NCBI GenBank assembly: GCA_025455065.1
Contig: JALONG010000026.1
Span: 1-53,881 of the forward strand
From: Candidatus Kapaibacterium sp.
GTDB lineage: Bacteria; Bacteroidota; Ignavibacteria; Kapaibacteriales; UBA4661
Direction of reading: 5' to 3'
DNA length: 53,881 bases
Under the pieces are notes generated by a model. The model saw only the letters and a program-made list of their open reading frames with translations. It made no database searches and was not told the DNA's origin. Each line of letters starts with the position of its first letter. The first letter of the stretch is position 1. Made by a program: the position numbers and the translations under genes. Positions 1-8,083 of the stretch are shown one piece after another.

Positions 1-1
1 C

Positions 2-817
2 GGTACATCCGGATAGTGTAAACATATTATAAACTTGTGTACCGGGTCGTATATGATCTATCCAGGGACATAAATTTTGATTAAATTTGGATGACATATA
101 AAACATATTATTCATATTGGTTACCGACGATATATCCCATAATGATATATCTTGATTCAATTGATCCGTATGACGGAACATAGAATCCATTTCAATAACT
201 GATGATACATCCCATAAGGATAAATTTGAATTAAATTTTACGGCCGCATTAAACATATTCGACATATCCGTTACAGATGATACCTTCCATTGTGATAGAT
301 CGATATTGAATTGTATTGCATTAGAAAACATACTATCCATATTTGTTACGGATGAAACATCCCAGGTTGATATATCATTATTAAAAACAATGGCATCATA
401 AAACATATACAACATATCTAGTACAGATGATACATCCCACATTGATAAATTATGTTGAAAGGAATGGGCGGCATAAAACATATAGGGCATATTTGTGGCA
501 CTAGATGTATTCCATAATGATATATCATCATTAAACGATTCAAATAATGTTGTATATGTACCATTATATAATAAAGATGAAAAATCTTGTATCGTATCAA
601 CACACCATTCATTTAATGTCGACCCGTACCTAGTATGGACATTCGGATCATTGTTCATATAGGCAACAACACTCGTACGTAATTCTTGTGTCGTTTCAAA
701 ACATTGTCCTTTCGTTGTTGTTGCTATCGTTGATGGTTGTTGTACTTGAGGAGATTGTGGTGGTATGGATGGGGTTGTAGTTGGAGATGAAATAGTGATA
801 GGGTCTGAGGTTGGCAT
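2..817 (-). CDS. DUF285/BspA-like repeat protein, partial, probably foreign (eukaryote-like)
   Basis: This minus-strand frame is open from an ATG at 817 through the left edge without a stop (272 codons visible). After a Ser/Thr/Pro-rich N-terminus comes a CFETTQELR segment and then repeats of about 25 residues built on FN-x-D-(I/L)-S-x-W-x-VSSVT-x-M-x-x-MF. The DNA shows the same period: the AAACATA-like motif recurs every 75 bp (about 101, 176, 251, 326, 401, 476). This is the DUF285 (Mycoplasma/BspA-like leucine-rich) repeat. The header before the repeats, with a CF...L...V.AYM...YG...WCV pattern, resembles the many copies in diatom genomes; large algal viruses also carry such proteins. Base composition is far more AT-rich than the rest of the window. 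The frame stays open upstream across the junction, so the true start is uncertain. Function unknown; surface or secreted adhesion is often proposed for the family. Confidence 0.7.
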   Translation of the reverse strand, partial: MPTSDPITISSPTTTPSIPPQSPQVQQPSTIATTTKGQCFETTQELRTSVVAYMNNDPNVHTRYGSTLNEWCVDTIQDFSSLLYNGTYTTLFESFNDDISLWNTSSATNMPYMFYAAHSFQHNLSMWDVSSVLDMLYMFYDAIVFNNDISTWDVSSVTNMDSMFSNAIQFNIDLSQWKVSSVTDMSNMFNAAVKFNSNLSLWDVSSVIEMDSMFRHTDQLNQDISLWDISSVTNMNNMFYMSSKFNQNLCPWIDHIRPGTQVYNMFTLSGCT

Positions 818-830
818 TCGACCAAGTTGA
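818..830. other. abrupt composition and gene-content junction
   Basis: Left of here the sequence is AT-rich DUF285 repeat coding on the minus strand. From about 831 it becomes moderate-GC bacterial coding on the plus strand, entering pspA in mid-gene. In the pspA frame a TGA stands at 828-830, directly before the first recognisable pspA codon. Two unrelated partial genes meeting head to head with no intergenic DNA is what a chimeric contig join looks like. A true insertion is less likely because no mobile element or repeat borders it. Confidence 0.65.
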
Positions 831-1160
831 GCCCAAGCTGCAAAAGCACAGAAGCAGATTGCACAGGCGTTTAGCGGGGTTGGTTCGGATGCCTTCAGCA
901 AATTCGATAAGTTTGAATCAAAAGTAGAGCAGTTGGAATCTCAAGCCGATGCTTTTGGGCAGCTTGCCGGTGACAATACTGCTCTGGAAGATCAATTTAA
1001 GCAGCTCGACCGTGCTGGTACGGACTCCGAACTTTTAGCTCTTAAAGCCAGCATGGGTAAACTTCCTGCTGCGTCGGCATCTTCTGAGCCTTCGCCAGCA
1101 GAAGACCCGGAAGTTATGGAATTAAAACGCCAGATGGGGCAGTTACCACCGAAATCATAA
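831..1160 (+). CDS. pspA: phage shock protein A (PspA/IM30 family), C-terminal part only
   Basis: The frame is recognisable from codon 831 (AQAAKAQKQIAQAF) to the TAA at 1158-1160, about 109 residues. The FDKFESKVEQLESQADA segment and the late DSELLALKASMGKLP segment match the end of the PspA/IM30/Vipp1 family, helical ESCRT-III-like proteins that bind stressed inner membrane. A complete family member has about 220-250 residues, so roughly the first half is missing. The break coincides with the composition junction at about 818-830, so truncation is more likely an assembly artefact than a pseudogene. The C-terminus is Ala/Ser/Pro-rich before a final helix. A YbjN-like gene follows 167 bp downstream in the same direction. 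Confidence 0.75.
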   Translation, partial: AQAAKAQKQIAQAFSGVGSDAFSKFDKFESKVEQLESQADAFGQLAGDNTALEDQFKQLDRAGTDSELLALKASMGKLPAASASSEPSPAEDPEVMELKRQMGQLPPKS

Positions 1161-1327
1161 GGAATGGTTAATAGGTCATGGGTTATAGGTCACAGTAATT
1201 TCTTGCAATGTTGAGTACTTGACCTTTGCCAAATGCCCTAAAAAACCTTCTTTAACGACAACGTTTGTAACGTTCAAGCTAGAACAACTAGAACAATATT
1301 CTATCACCTAGAACCTAGAAAACCATC

Positions 1328-1819
1328 ATGGCAACTCAAGATTTTCTTACAAAAACGCACGGCGACGTAACGCCGGAAGAACTTATAAAACAAACAACTG
1401 CCAGAGTAGAGGCAATGTTGAAGGAGATTTATCCTGATTTCACCTCGTTTGGCGACGGTTCGTTTACTATTACTCAAGGCTCCAGCATGGTGAGCATCGT
1501 TGTTCGCCCCTTTACTCCGCATGAAACCTGCGTTGAGTGTACGTCCAATGTAGTGTACGGTGCGGAAATTTCTCCCGCTATTATGAAATTTCTGCTCAGG
1601 AAAAATGCCGAACTGCACTTTGGCGGCTTCGGGCTGCTCTTCGACGGCACAATCACATTTTCGTACTCCTTTCCCGGCACACACCTCGACAAAGAGGAAT
1701 TCCACACTGCCGTTACGTCGGTGGCAATTATTTCCGACTACTACGATGACGAAATTGTTGCGGCAGCAGGTGGAAAGCGGGCTGTAGATATGAATATCGT
1801 GGATTTGGAAGCGAATTAA
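1328..1819 (+). CDS. YbjN-like / CesT-type chaperone-fold protein
   Basis: A 163-residue soluble protein with no signal peptide or membrane segment. The pattern of an N-terminal helix (EELIKQTTARVEAMLKE), a strand-rich core with SFTITQGSSMVSIVVRPF, and a C-terminal helix after TVTSVA resembles the YbjN/type III secretion chaperone-like fold seen in many bacterial stress proteins. The match is from pattern memory only; the family is broad and poorly understood. It follows the pspA fragment on the same strand, fitting an envelope-stress neighbourhood. A rho-independent terminator lies 35 bp after the stop, so this is probably the last gene of its unit. No good Shine-Dalgarno precedes the ATG, but the next ATG would remove the first helix. 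Confidence 0.55.
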   Translation: MATQDFLTKTHGDVTPEELIKQTTARVEAMLKEIYPDFTSFGDGSFTITQGSSMVSIVVRPFTPHETCVECTSNVVYGAEISPAIMKFLLRKNAELHFGGFGLLFDGTITFSYSFPGTHLDKEEFHTAVTSVAIISDYYDDEIVAAAGGKRAVDMNIVDLEAN

Positions 1820-1854
1820 CTAATCTCGTTCAATCCTGCATTTGTAAAGTAAAG

Positions 1855-1890
1855 ACCCTGTATGTAAGCAATGTACAGGGTTTTTCTTTT
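1855..1890 (+). terminator. rho-independent terminator after the YbjN-like gene
   Basis: An 8-bp perfect stem, ACCCTGTA (1855-1862) with TACAGGGT (1874-1881), encloses an 11-base loop and is followed by a T-rich run (1881-1890). It separates the pspA/YbjN unit from the Rrf2 gene at 2013. Confidence 0.8.
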
Positions 1891-2012
1891 GTTAGACTTC
1901 TCTATGGCGAAGGGTTCCGTCAAAAAAAATATTTTGCGAAACATCATTTTTTTCTTGCGTAGAAGTCACAGGAAAAGTATGTTAGCAACAAAAGAGTATC
2001 TTATCTGAAATA

Positions 2013-2498
2013 ATGTTTTCAAAAGCCTGCATATATAGTATTCAAGCAACGATTTATCTTGCGCAGAAATCAAATCAGAACAGCGACAGGGCATTTATTC
2101 CCGTTGCGGAAATCGCGCAGAGCCTGAATATCCCTTTCCAGTTTTTGAAGAAAATTATTCAAACGCTTGGTGAAGAAGGATTGCTCGTAACGCAGCGAAG
2201 CGCCAAAGGTGGTGTTGCTTTAGCAAGAGCAGCTGAAAACATAACGGTTTTCGACGTAATTAAAGCCATTGACGGCGGAGAAATGTTTGAAAGTGAATGT
2301 ATTCTGAAGTTTCCGGGCTGCGGCAATGAAAAACCTTGCCCGATGCACCATCACTGGGCTGTGGAACGAGTACGGTTAAAAGCGATGTTTGAAAAAACAA
2401 ATCTGTATTACCTCGCAGCGAATGTAAGTAAGGGATTAACAAGGCTTGGCTTTGTTCTTGATATTGAATCCTCAACGGAACCACATTTTTCCAGTTAG
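2013..2498 (+). CDS. Rrf2-family transcriptional regulator with Fe-S cysteines
   Basis: A 161-residue protein that begins with the typical Rrf2 start (MFSKACIYSIQATIYLA). It has a winged helix-turn-helix (about residues 20-75, including FIPVAEIAQSLNIPFQFLKKIIQTL) and the wing GGVALA. Three cysteines, C96-x6-C103-x5-C109, sit where Rrf2 proteins such as NsrR and IscR bind an iron-sulfur cluster. It is the first gene before the nos cluster, 69 bp upstream of the cytochrome start, so a role as an NO- or redox-responsive regulator of nitrous oxide reduction is likely but inferred. A second Rrf2 gene with identical cysteine spacing closes the cluster at 10580. Which ligand the cluster senses cannot be read from sequence. 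Confidence 0.88.
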   Translation: MFSKACIYSIQATIYLAQKSNQNSDRAFIPVAEIAQSLNIPFQFLKKIIQTLGEEGLLVTQRSAKGGVALARAAENITVFDVIKAIDGGEMFESECILKFPGCGNEKPCPMHHHWAVERVRLKAMFEKTNLYYLAANVSKGLTRLGFVLDIESSTEPHFSS

Positions 2499-2582
2499 TA
2501 AAAAAATCACAGTTGTATGCTCTAATAAGCTATAAAATACTATCTAATCCGATAATTTTATTTTATCATGGAGAAAAACTTT

Positions 2583-3104
2583 ATGAAATCGTCCAGCCAA
2601 AAAACTGAATCTAGGGAAAACAAAGCAATACAAATTGCTTGGTACTTTGTGTGGTGTACGTTCTTGCTTGCAGGAATAAATTCCCTGAGTTCATGTGCAA
2701 AGCAAGACGGAGAAGCCGCAAAAACAGAGGCTTCCAAAGAAAACTCATCAAAAGAGGTTGTGAAAGAAAAACCGCAATACTACAAAGTGAAAAATGTGGA
2801 ACTCGGTGCAAGCATTGACGCGGCAATGGCAAAAAATGGCACGCAAATCTTCGATGTTACCTGTACCGGATGCCACAAGTACGATGAAAAGTACGTTGGA
2901 CCGGCTCTTGGAGACGTTACCAAACGCCGCACACCCGAATACATTATGAACATGATTTTAGACACCGAAACGATGATTGAAAAAGATGATACGGTCAAGT
3001 GTATGCTGCAAACCTATCTGATGAAAATGCCCAATATGCAGGTGGACGAAAAAGATGCGCGGTCTGTTCTGGAGCATTTGCGCGAAGTCGGGCAGAAGAA
3101 GTGA
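2583..3104 (+). CDS. c-type cytochrome lipoprotein of the nos cluster
   Basis: A 173-residue exported protein carrying one heme c motif, CTGCH (C94, C97, H98). A class I cytochrome fold follows, with GPALGDV after the motif and a late MKMPNM segment likely to supply the axial Met. The signal peptide ends in a lipobox with C38 (LSSC), then a Lys/Glu-rich linker, so it is probably membrane-anchored in the periplasm. Clade II nos clusters usually encode small c-type cytochromes that pass electrons to NosZ; that role is inferred here. An in-frame ATG lies at 2568, but ATG 2583 has GGAG at 2570-2573 with 9-base spacing and gives a better signal peptide start. No NosR or other membrane electron-donor gene is seen in the window. 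Confidence 0.85.
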   Translation: MKSSSQKTESRENKAIQIAWYFVWCTFLLAGINSLSSCAKQDGEAAKTEASKENSSKEVVKEKPQYYKVKNVELGASIDAAMAKNGTQIFDVTCTGCHKYDEKYVGPALGDVTKRRTPEYIMNMILDTETMIEKDDTVKCMLQTYLMKMPNMQVDEKDARSVLEHLREVGQKK

Positions 3105-3120
3105 TGTTTGGTAAAAAGAG

Positions 3121-3290
3121 GTTTTGACACGGATTGCACGGATTGCACGGATTTCGCAGAATTTCACGTGGAAATCCATCTTGAGATTCCTCCACAAATT
3201 GCACGAATCCTCACGAACCAAGGCAAACCCTATGGTTTTGCAAGGCTTTTCCCGTGTAATCCGCGTCATCCGTGAAATCCGTGTCCAAAA
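3121..3290. repeat. intergenic palindromic repeat with CACGGATT-type arms
   Basis: A left arm (3121-3169) containing tandem CACGGATTG units is mirrored by a right arm (3253-3290) with CGTCATCCGTGAAATCCGTG. The arms pair imperfectly over about 38 bases. Such CACGGATTTCACGGATT sequences are common intergenic repeats in Bacteroidota-like genomes. The short reading frames here are by-products of the repeat. It separates the cytochrome gene from nosZ and could form a large RNA hairpin. Confidence 0.6.
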
Positions 3291-3349
3291 TACTCACAAC
3301 GATAACGAATAATTATTCCATTTTTTTCAAATCTTTGGAGAAATAACCA

Positions 3350-5329
3350 ATGAAAACCAAGATTCTGACAGGGCTTGCGGCACTTGGAATCGGCGCAATG
3401 GTAGTGCTGATAACTGCCTGCCCGTCTGCAAAAAATACAACAGCCGATGCCGGAGATGCAGCACAAAAAGTGTATGTCGCGCCCGGAAAGCAAGACGAAA
3501 ACTACTTTTTTGCTTCCGGCGGCTTTAGCGGACAAATCGGTGTCTATGGCATTCCAAGCGGTCGTTTGCTGCGTGTGATTCCCGTGTTTTCGCAAGACCC
3601 CGAAAAAGGCTGGGGCTATTCCGAAGAAACGAAGCCCATGCTGACTACTTCGCAAGGTTTTATCCCTTGGGACGACACGCACCACTTACAACTTTCCATG
3701 ACCGATGGCATTCCCGACGGACGCTGGCTCTTTGTGAACGGCAATAACACGCCGCGCATTGCCCGTATTGATTTGACAACCTTCCGCACGGCTGAAGTTA
3801 TTGAAATCCCGAACACCGCAGGAAATCACGCTTCGCCGTTTATCACGCCGAACACCGAATACACCGTTGCGGCAACGCGCTTTTCCGAGCCGTACACCTT
3901 TGAAAACGGCGACGTTTCGATTGCGTCGTACAAAGACAATTTCAAAGGCGCACTGAGCTTTATTGCGGTCGACAAGACTTCCGGCAATATGGGCATCAAG
4001 TTCCAAATCCTCATGCCGGGCTTTAACTACGACCTTTCGCACTCCGGCAAAGGTGTTTCCGACGGCTTTTTTTTCTTTACCTGCTACAATTCCGAGCAGG
4101 CAAACACCATGCTGGAAGTGAACGCAAGCCAAAAAGACAAAGACTATATCGCTGCGGTGAATTGGAAAAAAGCGGAGGAATACTTGGCTCAGGGCAAAGG
4201 GCGCAAAGTCAAAGCACCCTATATGCACAATACTTACAGCGACGAAACGCACACCGCCACATCGGAAACGATTGAAGACGTAATGACGCTGAATCCCGCA
4301 GAATGCCCCGGTTTGGTGTATTTCATGCCCACGCCGAAATCTCCGCACGGCTGCGACGTTGATCCGACGGGTGAGTACATCGTTGGCGGCGGTAAACTGG
4401 CAACGGTTATTCCGGTGTTTTCCTTCTCGAAAATTCAGAAAGCTATTGCTGATAAAAGTTTTGAAGGCGACATAGCAGGAATTCCTGTTTTGAACTACAA
4501 AGCCGCTTTGCACGGTGAAGTGGAAAAACCTGGCTTGGGACCGCTCCACACCGAGTTTGATGCCAATGGCAATGCTTACACCTCCTTCTTCGTTTCGTCG
4601 GAAGTGGTGAAATGGAACGTGAAAGATTTGAAAGTGATTGACCGCGCACCGACGTACTATTCGGTTGGACACTTGGTCGTTACTGGCGGCGACAGCAAAA
4701 AGCCTTGGGGCAAGTACCTGATTGCGATGAACAAAATTACGAAAGACCGTTATTTGCCGACGGGTCCGGAACTCACGCAATCGGCACAGCTCTTTGACAT
4801 CACGGGCGAAAAAATGAAGCTGCTCCTTGATTTCCCAACCATCGGCGAACCGCACTACGCGCAGATGTGTCCGGCGGAAGTCATCAAGCCAAAATCGCTC
4901 AAGACCTTCAAACTGCTTAAAAACAAACATCCTTACGTTACACTCGGCGAAAAAGAAACCCGTGTAGAGCGCAAAGGCAAAGAAGTTCACGTGTATGGAA
5001 CAGCAATTCGCTCACACTTTAAGCCGGATAATATCGAAGGCGTAAAAGTTGGCGATGAAGTCTATTTCCACGTGACCAACCTTGAGCAAGACTGGGACGT
5101 TCCGCACGGTTTCGCTGTTCGCCACAATGAAAATGCCGAACTGCTCATCATGCCGGGCGAAACACAAACGCTGAAATGGGTTCCGAAAAAAGCCGGTATG
5201 TTCACGATATACTGCACGGACTTCTGCTCGGCATTGCACCAAGAAATGCAAGGATACGTGCGCGTTTCGCCGGCAAATGCCAAAGTGGAACTCACATCCA
5301 ATGCTGCGAAAGATAAAAAACCGCAGTAA
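3350..5329 (+). CDS. nosZ: nitrous oxide reductase, clade II (Sec-exported)
   Basis: A 659-residue multicopper enzyme that reduces N2O to N2 in the periplasm. The C-terminal cupredoxin domain has the full CuA motif C622-x3-C626-x3-H630-x2-M633. The N-terminal seven-bladed propeller has the expected CuZ histidine segments, for example H111-H112 (DDTHH), H333 (HGCD) and H400 (HTEF). The N-terminus is a Sec-type signal without twin arginines, which marks clade II (atypical) NosZ. C24 in a lipobox-like LITAC context suggests it may be a lipoprotein. GGAG lies a suitable distance before the ATG. It sits between the cytochrome gene and the NosL fusion. No residue expected of an active enzyme was seen to be missing, although all seven histidines were not traced individually. 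Confidence 0.97.
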   Translation: MKTKILTGLAALGIGAMVVLITACPSAKNTTADAGDAAQKVYVAPGKQDENYFFASGGFSGQIGVYGIPSGRLLRVIPVFSQDPEKGWGYSEETKPMLTTSQGFIPWDDTHHLQLSMTDGIPDGRWLFVNGNNTPRIARIDLTTFRTAEVIEIPNTAGNHASPFITPNTEYTVAATRFSEPYTFENGDVSIASYKDNFKGALSFIAVDKTSGNMGIKFQILMPGFNYDLSHSGKGVSDGFFFFTCYNSEQANTMLEVNASQKDKDYIAAVNWKKAEEYLAQGKGRKVKAPYMHNTYSDETHTATSETIEDVMTLNPAECPGLVYFMPTPKSPHGCDVDPTGEYIVGGGKLATVIPVFSFSKIQKAIADKSFEGDIAGIPVLNYKAALHGEVEKPGLGPLHTEFDANGNAYTSFFVSSEVVKWNVKDLKVIDRAPTYYSVGHLVVTGGDSKKPWGKYLIAMNKITKDRYLPTGPELTQSAQLFDITGEKMKLLLDFPTIGEPHYAQMCPAEVIKPKSLKTFKLLKNKHPYVTLGEKETRVERKGKEVHVYGTAIRSHFKPDNIEGVKVGDEVYFHVTNLEQDWDVPHGFAVRHNENAELLIMPGETQTLKWVPKKAGMFTIYCTDFCSALHQEMQGYVRVSPANAKVELTSNAAKDKKPQ

Positions 5330-5337
5330 CGATTTTC

Positions 5338-5444
5338 CCTCATCCCCCGCCTTCTCCCAGAGGGAGAAGGAGCTAAAACAAAGAAAAGCAAAGACTTCTG
5401 AAGCCCTCTCCGAGCGAAGCGCTTGGGAGAGGGTTGGGTGAGGG
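5338..5444. repeat. nested palindromic intergenic repeat between nosZ and nosL
   Basis: Contains a perfect 9-bp hairpin CCTTCTCCC (5350-5358) / GGGAGAAGG (5362-5370) and a second, CCCTCTCC (5404-5411) / GGAGAGGG (5426-5433). The outer arms CCCTCATCCC (5338-5347) and GGGTGAGGG (5436-5444) also pair. This is the widespread CCCTCATCCCC...GGGTGAGGG type of bacterial intergenic repeat. Its position inside the operon may affect mRNA stability or expression of downstream genes. Confidence 0.7.
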
Positions 5445-5493
5445 CTAAAGTGAGGGCAAACAAGAACACACCAACTTTCCAAAGGAAATCACC

Positions 5494-6618
5494 ATGAAAC
5501 CGCTATCCCGCATCCTGCTTGCCGTTGCAGCATTGATGCTGATTGGAATGTATTTTCTCCCGATGTGGAGTATCTCGCTGGATGCACCGCAATATCCTGA
5601 AGGATTAGGGATGAAAATTTATATTAACACCGTTAAGGGAGCATCCGAAGACGATTTAACGAACATCAACGGGCTGAATCACTACATTGGTATGAAGCGC
5701 ATTGAGCCGGACGCGATTCCCGAATTGAAATATATGCCGCCAATTATCGGCGTGATGATTGTTCTGGGGCTGATTGCGGCGTGGCTGGGAAGGTGTTGGA
5801 TGGCGCTCGGGTGGTCTGGTGTGTTTGTCGTATTGGGCATTGTTGGTATGGTTGATTTTTACCTCTGGGAATACGATTACGGGCATAATCTCGACCCACA
5901 CGCAGCGATTGTGATTGAAGGTATGGCATATCAACCGCCGCTTATCGGCTCGAAGCAGTTGCTGAATTTTACCGCTCATTCGTACCCCGATATTGCGGGA
6001 TATATCGCCGGAGTCTCAATTTTGCTGGGCTTTGCGGCATGGTGGGTGAGTTGCCGTATGAAAAAAACAAAGGAACAAAAAACAAAAGAAAGTACCGCGT
6101 CTAATGATGCTCCAGAAGCAAGGAATAATGCGGCTTCCGGACTTTCAAGGATAAGCGTTGCCGCAATGATGGTATTTGTTGCAACTGCGCTTGTTTCCTG
6201 CGAACCCAAGCCCGAAGCGATTGATTGGGGCAAAGAAGAATGTGCGCATTGCAAAATGGCAATTAGCGACAAACGGTTTGCCGCGCAGCTAATCACCACA
6301 AAAGGGAAAGTCTATAAGTTTGATGCTATCGAGTGTTTAGCAGGATTTTTGAACGAAAGTAAAGTTGCAAAAGACGATGTACACTCACTCTGGGTGGCAG
6401 ATTTTACCAAGCCCGGAGAGTTTTTGAATGCAAAAAAATCCTTTTTTCTGCAATCGGACAAACTCCAAAGTCCTATGAGTTTGAATATCGCTGCTTTCCC
6501 GCATCAAAAGGACTTGTCGGCGGCATTGCAGCAATACGGCGGAAAAGAATTGTATTGGGACGGTGTACGTTTGCTCGTGGCAAAAGAATGGGGCGATGAT
6601 GAGCCGCACAAACACTAA
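5494..6618 (+). CDS. nosL: fusion of a nos-cluster membrane protein (NosB-like) with copper chaperone NosL
   Basis: A 374-residue protein in two parts. Residues 1-190 have about four hydrophobic helices with conserved segments such as LDAPQYPEGLGM and NGLNHYIGM. This resembles the small membrane protein often encoded beside nosZ in clade II clusters (sometimes called NosB). After a Lys/Thr/Glu-rich linker (about 190-215) comes a complete NosL lipoprotein: its own hydrophobic segment ending LVSC (C236), then CAHCKMAISDKRFAAQ, the Cu(I)-binding region of NosL, which delivers copper for CuZ. The reading frame is continuous, with no stop between the parts. The retained internal lipobox is odd: the NosL half may be cleaved and lipidated, or stay tethered. 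AAGGAA precedes the ATG. Confidence 0.88.
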   Translation: MKPLSRILLAVAALMLIGMYFLPMWSISLDAPQYPEGLGMKIYINTVKGASEDDLTNINGLNHYIGMKRIEPDAIPELKYMPPIIGVMIVLGLIAAWLGRCWMALGWSGVFVVLGIVGMVDFYLWEYDYGHNLDPHAAIVIEGMAYQPPLIGSKQLLNFTAHSYPDIAGYIAGVSILLGFAAWWVSCRMKKTKEQKTKESTASNDAPEARNNAASGLSRISVAAMMVFVATALVSCEPKPEAIDWGKEECAHCKMAISDKRFAAQLITTKGKVYKFDAIECLAGFLNESKVAKDDVHSLWVADFTKPGEFLNAKKSFFLQSDKLQSPMSLNIAAFPHQKDLSAALQQYGGKELYWDGVRLLVAKEWGDDEPHKH

Positions 6619-6646
6619 ACAGCATAAAATCACGTATCCTCCCGTC

Positions 6647-6680
6647 CTACCGCTTCGCTACGTCTTCGTAGCGGCGGTAG
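6647..6680 (+). other. strong hairpin in the nosL-nosD gap
   Basis: CTACCGC (6647-6653) and CGCTACG (6656-6662) pair with CGTAGCG (6667-6673) and GCGGTAG (6674-6680) around a TCTT loop, giving a 14-bp stem with one 2-base bulge. No T-run follows, so it is probably an intergenic repeat or mRNA-stabilising structure rather than a terminator. Confidence 0.7.
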
Positions 6681-6706
6681 AATGGGTTCCCCGAAAAGAT
6701 ATTTCC

Positions 6707-8083
6707 ATGAAAACCCTTCTCCATATCGCATTATTACTGCTCTTCGGCGTTCAGATGCTTTGTGCAAAAACGCATGAAGTCTATCCTGAGCCGCAAGGAA
6801 AAGGCATTGCAATGGCAGTACACACGGCACTTTCGGGCGATACACTGCGTTTGCACAAGGGCGTGTACAAGGAGCATGACGTGGTGATTGGTAAGGCTCT
6901 GACTATCATTGCAGCAAGCGGGGAAGCGGGTTTGGCGGTGATTGATGCAGAACTGCGTGGTACTTCTATTCTTTTTGTTCGTGCAAACGGCGTAACGGTG
7001 CGGGGTTTGACGTTGAAAAATGTCCCCATTGCCTACGTGAACGACAACGCGGCTATTCGTGTGGAAGGCGCACGAAATGGCGTGTTTGAGAATCTGCATA
7101 TCGAAAATGCGTTCTTCGGGATTTATCTGGCAACATCGGCAAACTGCCGTATTGCGGGGAATGTGCTGAGAGCTACGAAGGGTGATGAATCCTCTTCGGG
7201 CAACGGTGTCCACCTTTGGAGATGTGATGATTGCGTGATTGACGGCAACGATATTCAAGGACACCGCGACGGTATTTATTTGGAATTTAACCGCCACGCG
7301 CTTGTCCGAAACAATAGGAGCGAAGGAAATATGCGCTATGGGCTGCATTTTATGTTTTCAGATTCTTGCGAATATCTCCGCAACACCTTTCGCAAAAACG
7401 GTTCTGGTGTAGCGGTGATGTACTCTCGTGTTGTGCGGATGGTGGGGAACACATTCGAGCAGAATTGGGGCGCAGCCTCATACGGTGTGCTGTTCAAAGA
7501 AATTTCCGATTCCTATATGGCAGAAAACCGCTTTTTCAAAAACACAACAGGCTTGTATGCTGAGGGCGTGAGCCGCACGATGATTGAACGGAATGAATTT
7601 GTAGAAAACGGCTGGGCATTAAAAATCTTCGGAAGCGCGACGGAGAATGTATTTCGCTTTAACAATGTTATAGGCAATTCCTTCGATGTGGCAACGAACA
7701 GTTTCGACAGTGAAAACCGCTTTATTCACAACTATTGGAGCCGCTACGAAGGCTACGACTTGGATAGAAACGGCTTGGGTGATGTTCCCTTTCGTCCCGT
7801 GAGGCTCTTTTCGGTTTTGGTGGAACAGCAGCAACCCGCACTCGTACTCATGCACAGCCTTCTTGTGAATATGCTGGATGTGGCAGAGCGCGTGATACCG
7901 TCCATGACCCCCGAAGCGTTGGTGGATGCGGCTCCGCAGATGCAGCCGTTGGAATTTGGTGGGAAAATGAACAATGACAAAAAATTGCTTACACAAAAAG
8001 CATTTCCCGAAAATGCTTCAGACGTATTGACAAAGCTCCGCTCGAACAATACGACATTCTTCAACGATTTCCTTCATCGTTAA
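6707..8083 (+). CDS. nosD: copper-site maturation protein NosD
   Basis: A 458-residue periplasmic protein: Sec signal peptide (MKTLLHIALLLLFGVQMLCA) followed by a right-handed beta-helix of repeated N-x-(I/F)-x-x-N/G-type coils (about residues 35-330, CASH-type repeats). NosD works with the NosFY ABC transporter to assemble the CuZ cluster of NosZ. The frame extends upstream to 6563, but ATG 6707 gives the signal peptide and avoids overlap with nosL. The conserved family region ends near LVEQQQPALVL...MQPLE. The last ~28 residues, after about 7980, are unlike the family and lie opposite a small minus-strand reading frame. The NosD tail may therefore have been replaced or extended by neighbouring DNA. 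Confidence 0.93.
   Translation: MKTLLHIALLLLFGVQMLCAKTHEVYPEPQGKGIAMAVHTALSGDTLRLHKGVYKEHDVVIGKALTIIAASGEAGLAVIDAELRGTSILFVRANGVTVRGLTLKNVPIAYVNDNAAIRVEGARNGVFENLHIENAFFGIYLATSANCRIAGNVLRATKGDESSSGNGVHLWRCDDCVIDGNDIQGHRDGIYLEFNRHALVRNNRSEGNMRYGLHFMFSDSCEYLRNTFRKNGSGVAVMYSRVVRMVGNTFEQNWGAASYGVLFKEISDSYMAENRFFKNTTGLYAEGVSRTMIERNEFVENGWALKIFGSATENVFRFNNVIGNSFDVATNSFDSENRFIHNYWSRYEGYDLDRNGLGDVPFRPVRLFSVLVEQQQPALVLMHSLLVNMLDVAERVIPSMTPEALVDAAPQMQPLEFGGKMNNDKKLLTQKAFPENASDVLTKLRSNNTTFFNDFLHR

Noticed and set aside
418-612. 64-codon minus-strand frame inside the left-end region
   Set aside because: It is out of frame with the DUF285 repeat protein, which explains the region with its 25-residue period.
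3124-3312. 62-codon frame made of short repeated residues
   Set aside because: It is a translation of the CACGGATT-type palindromic repeat, not a gene.
3686-4990. 434-codon open frame on the minus strand opposite nosZ
   Set aside because: nosZ on the plus strand is conserved with its metal ligands; the antisense frame has no recognisable motif and arises from codon bias.
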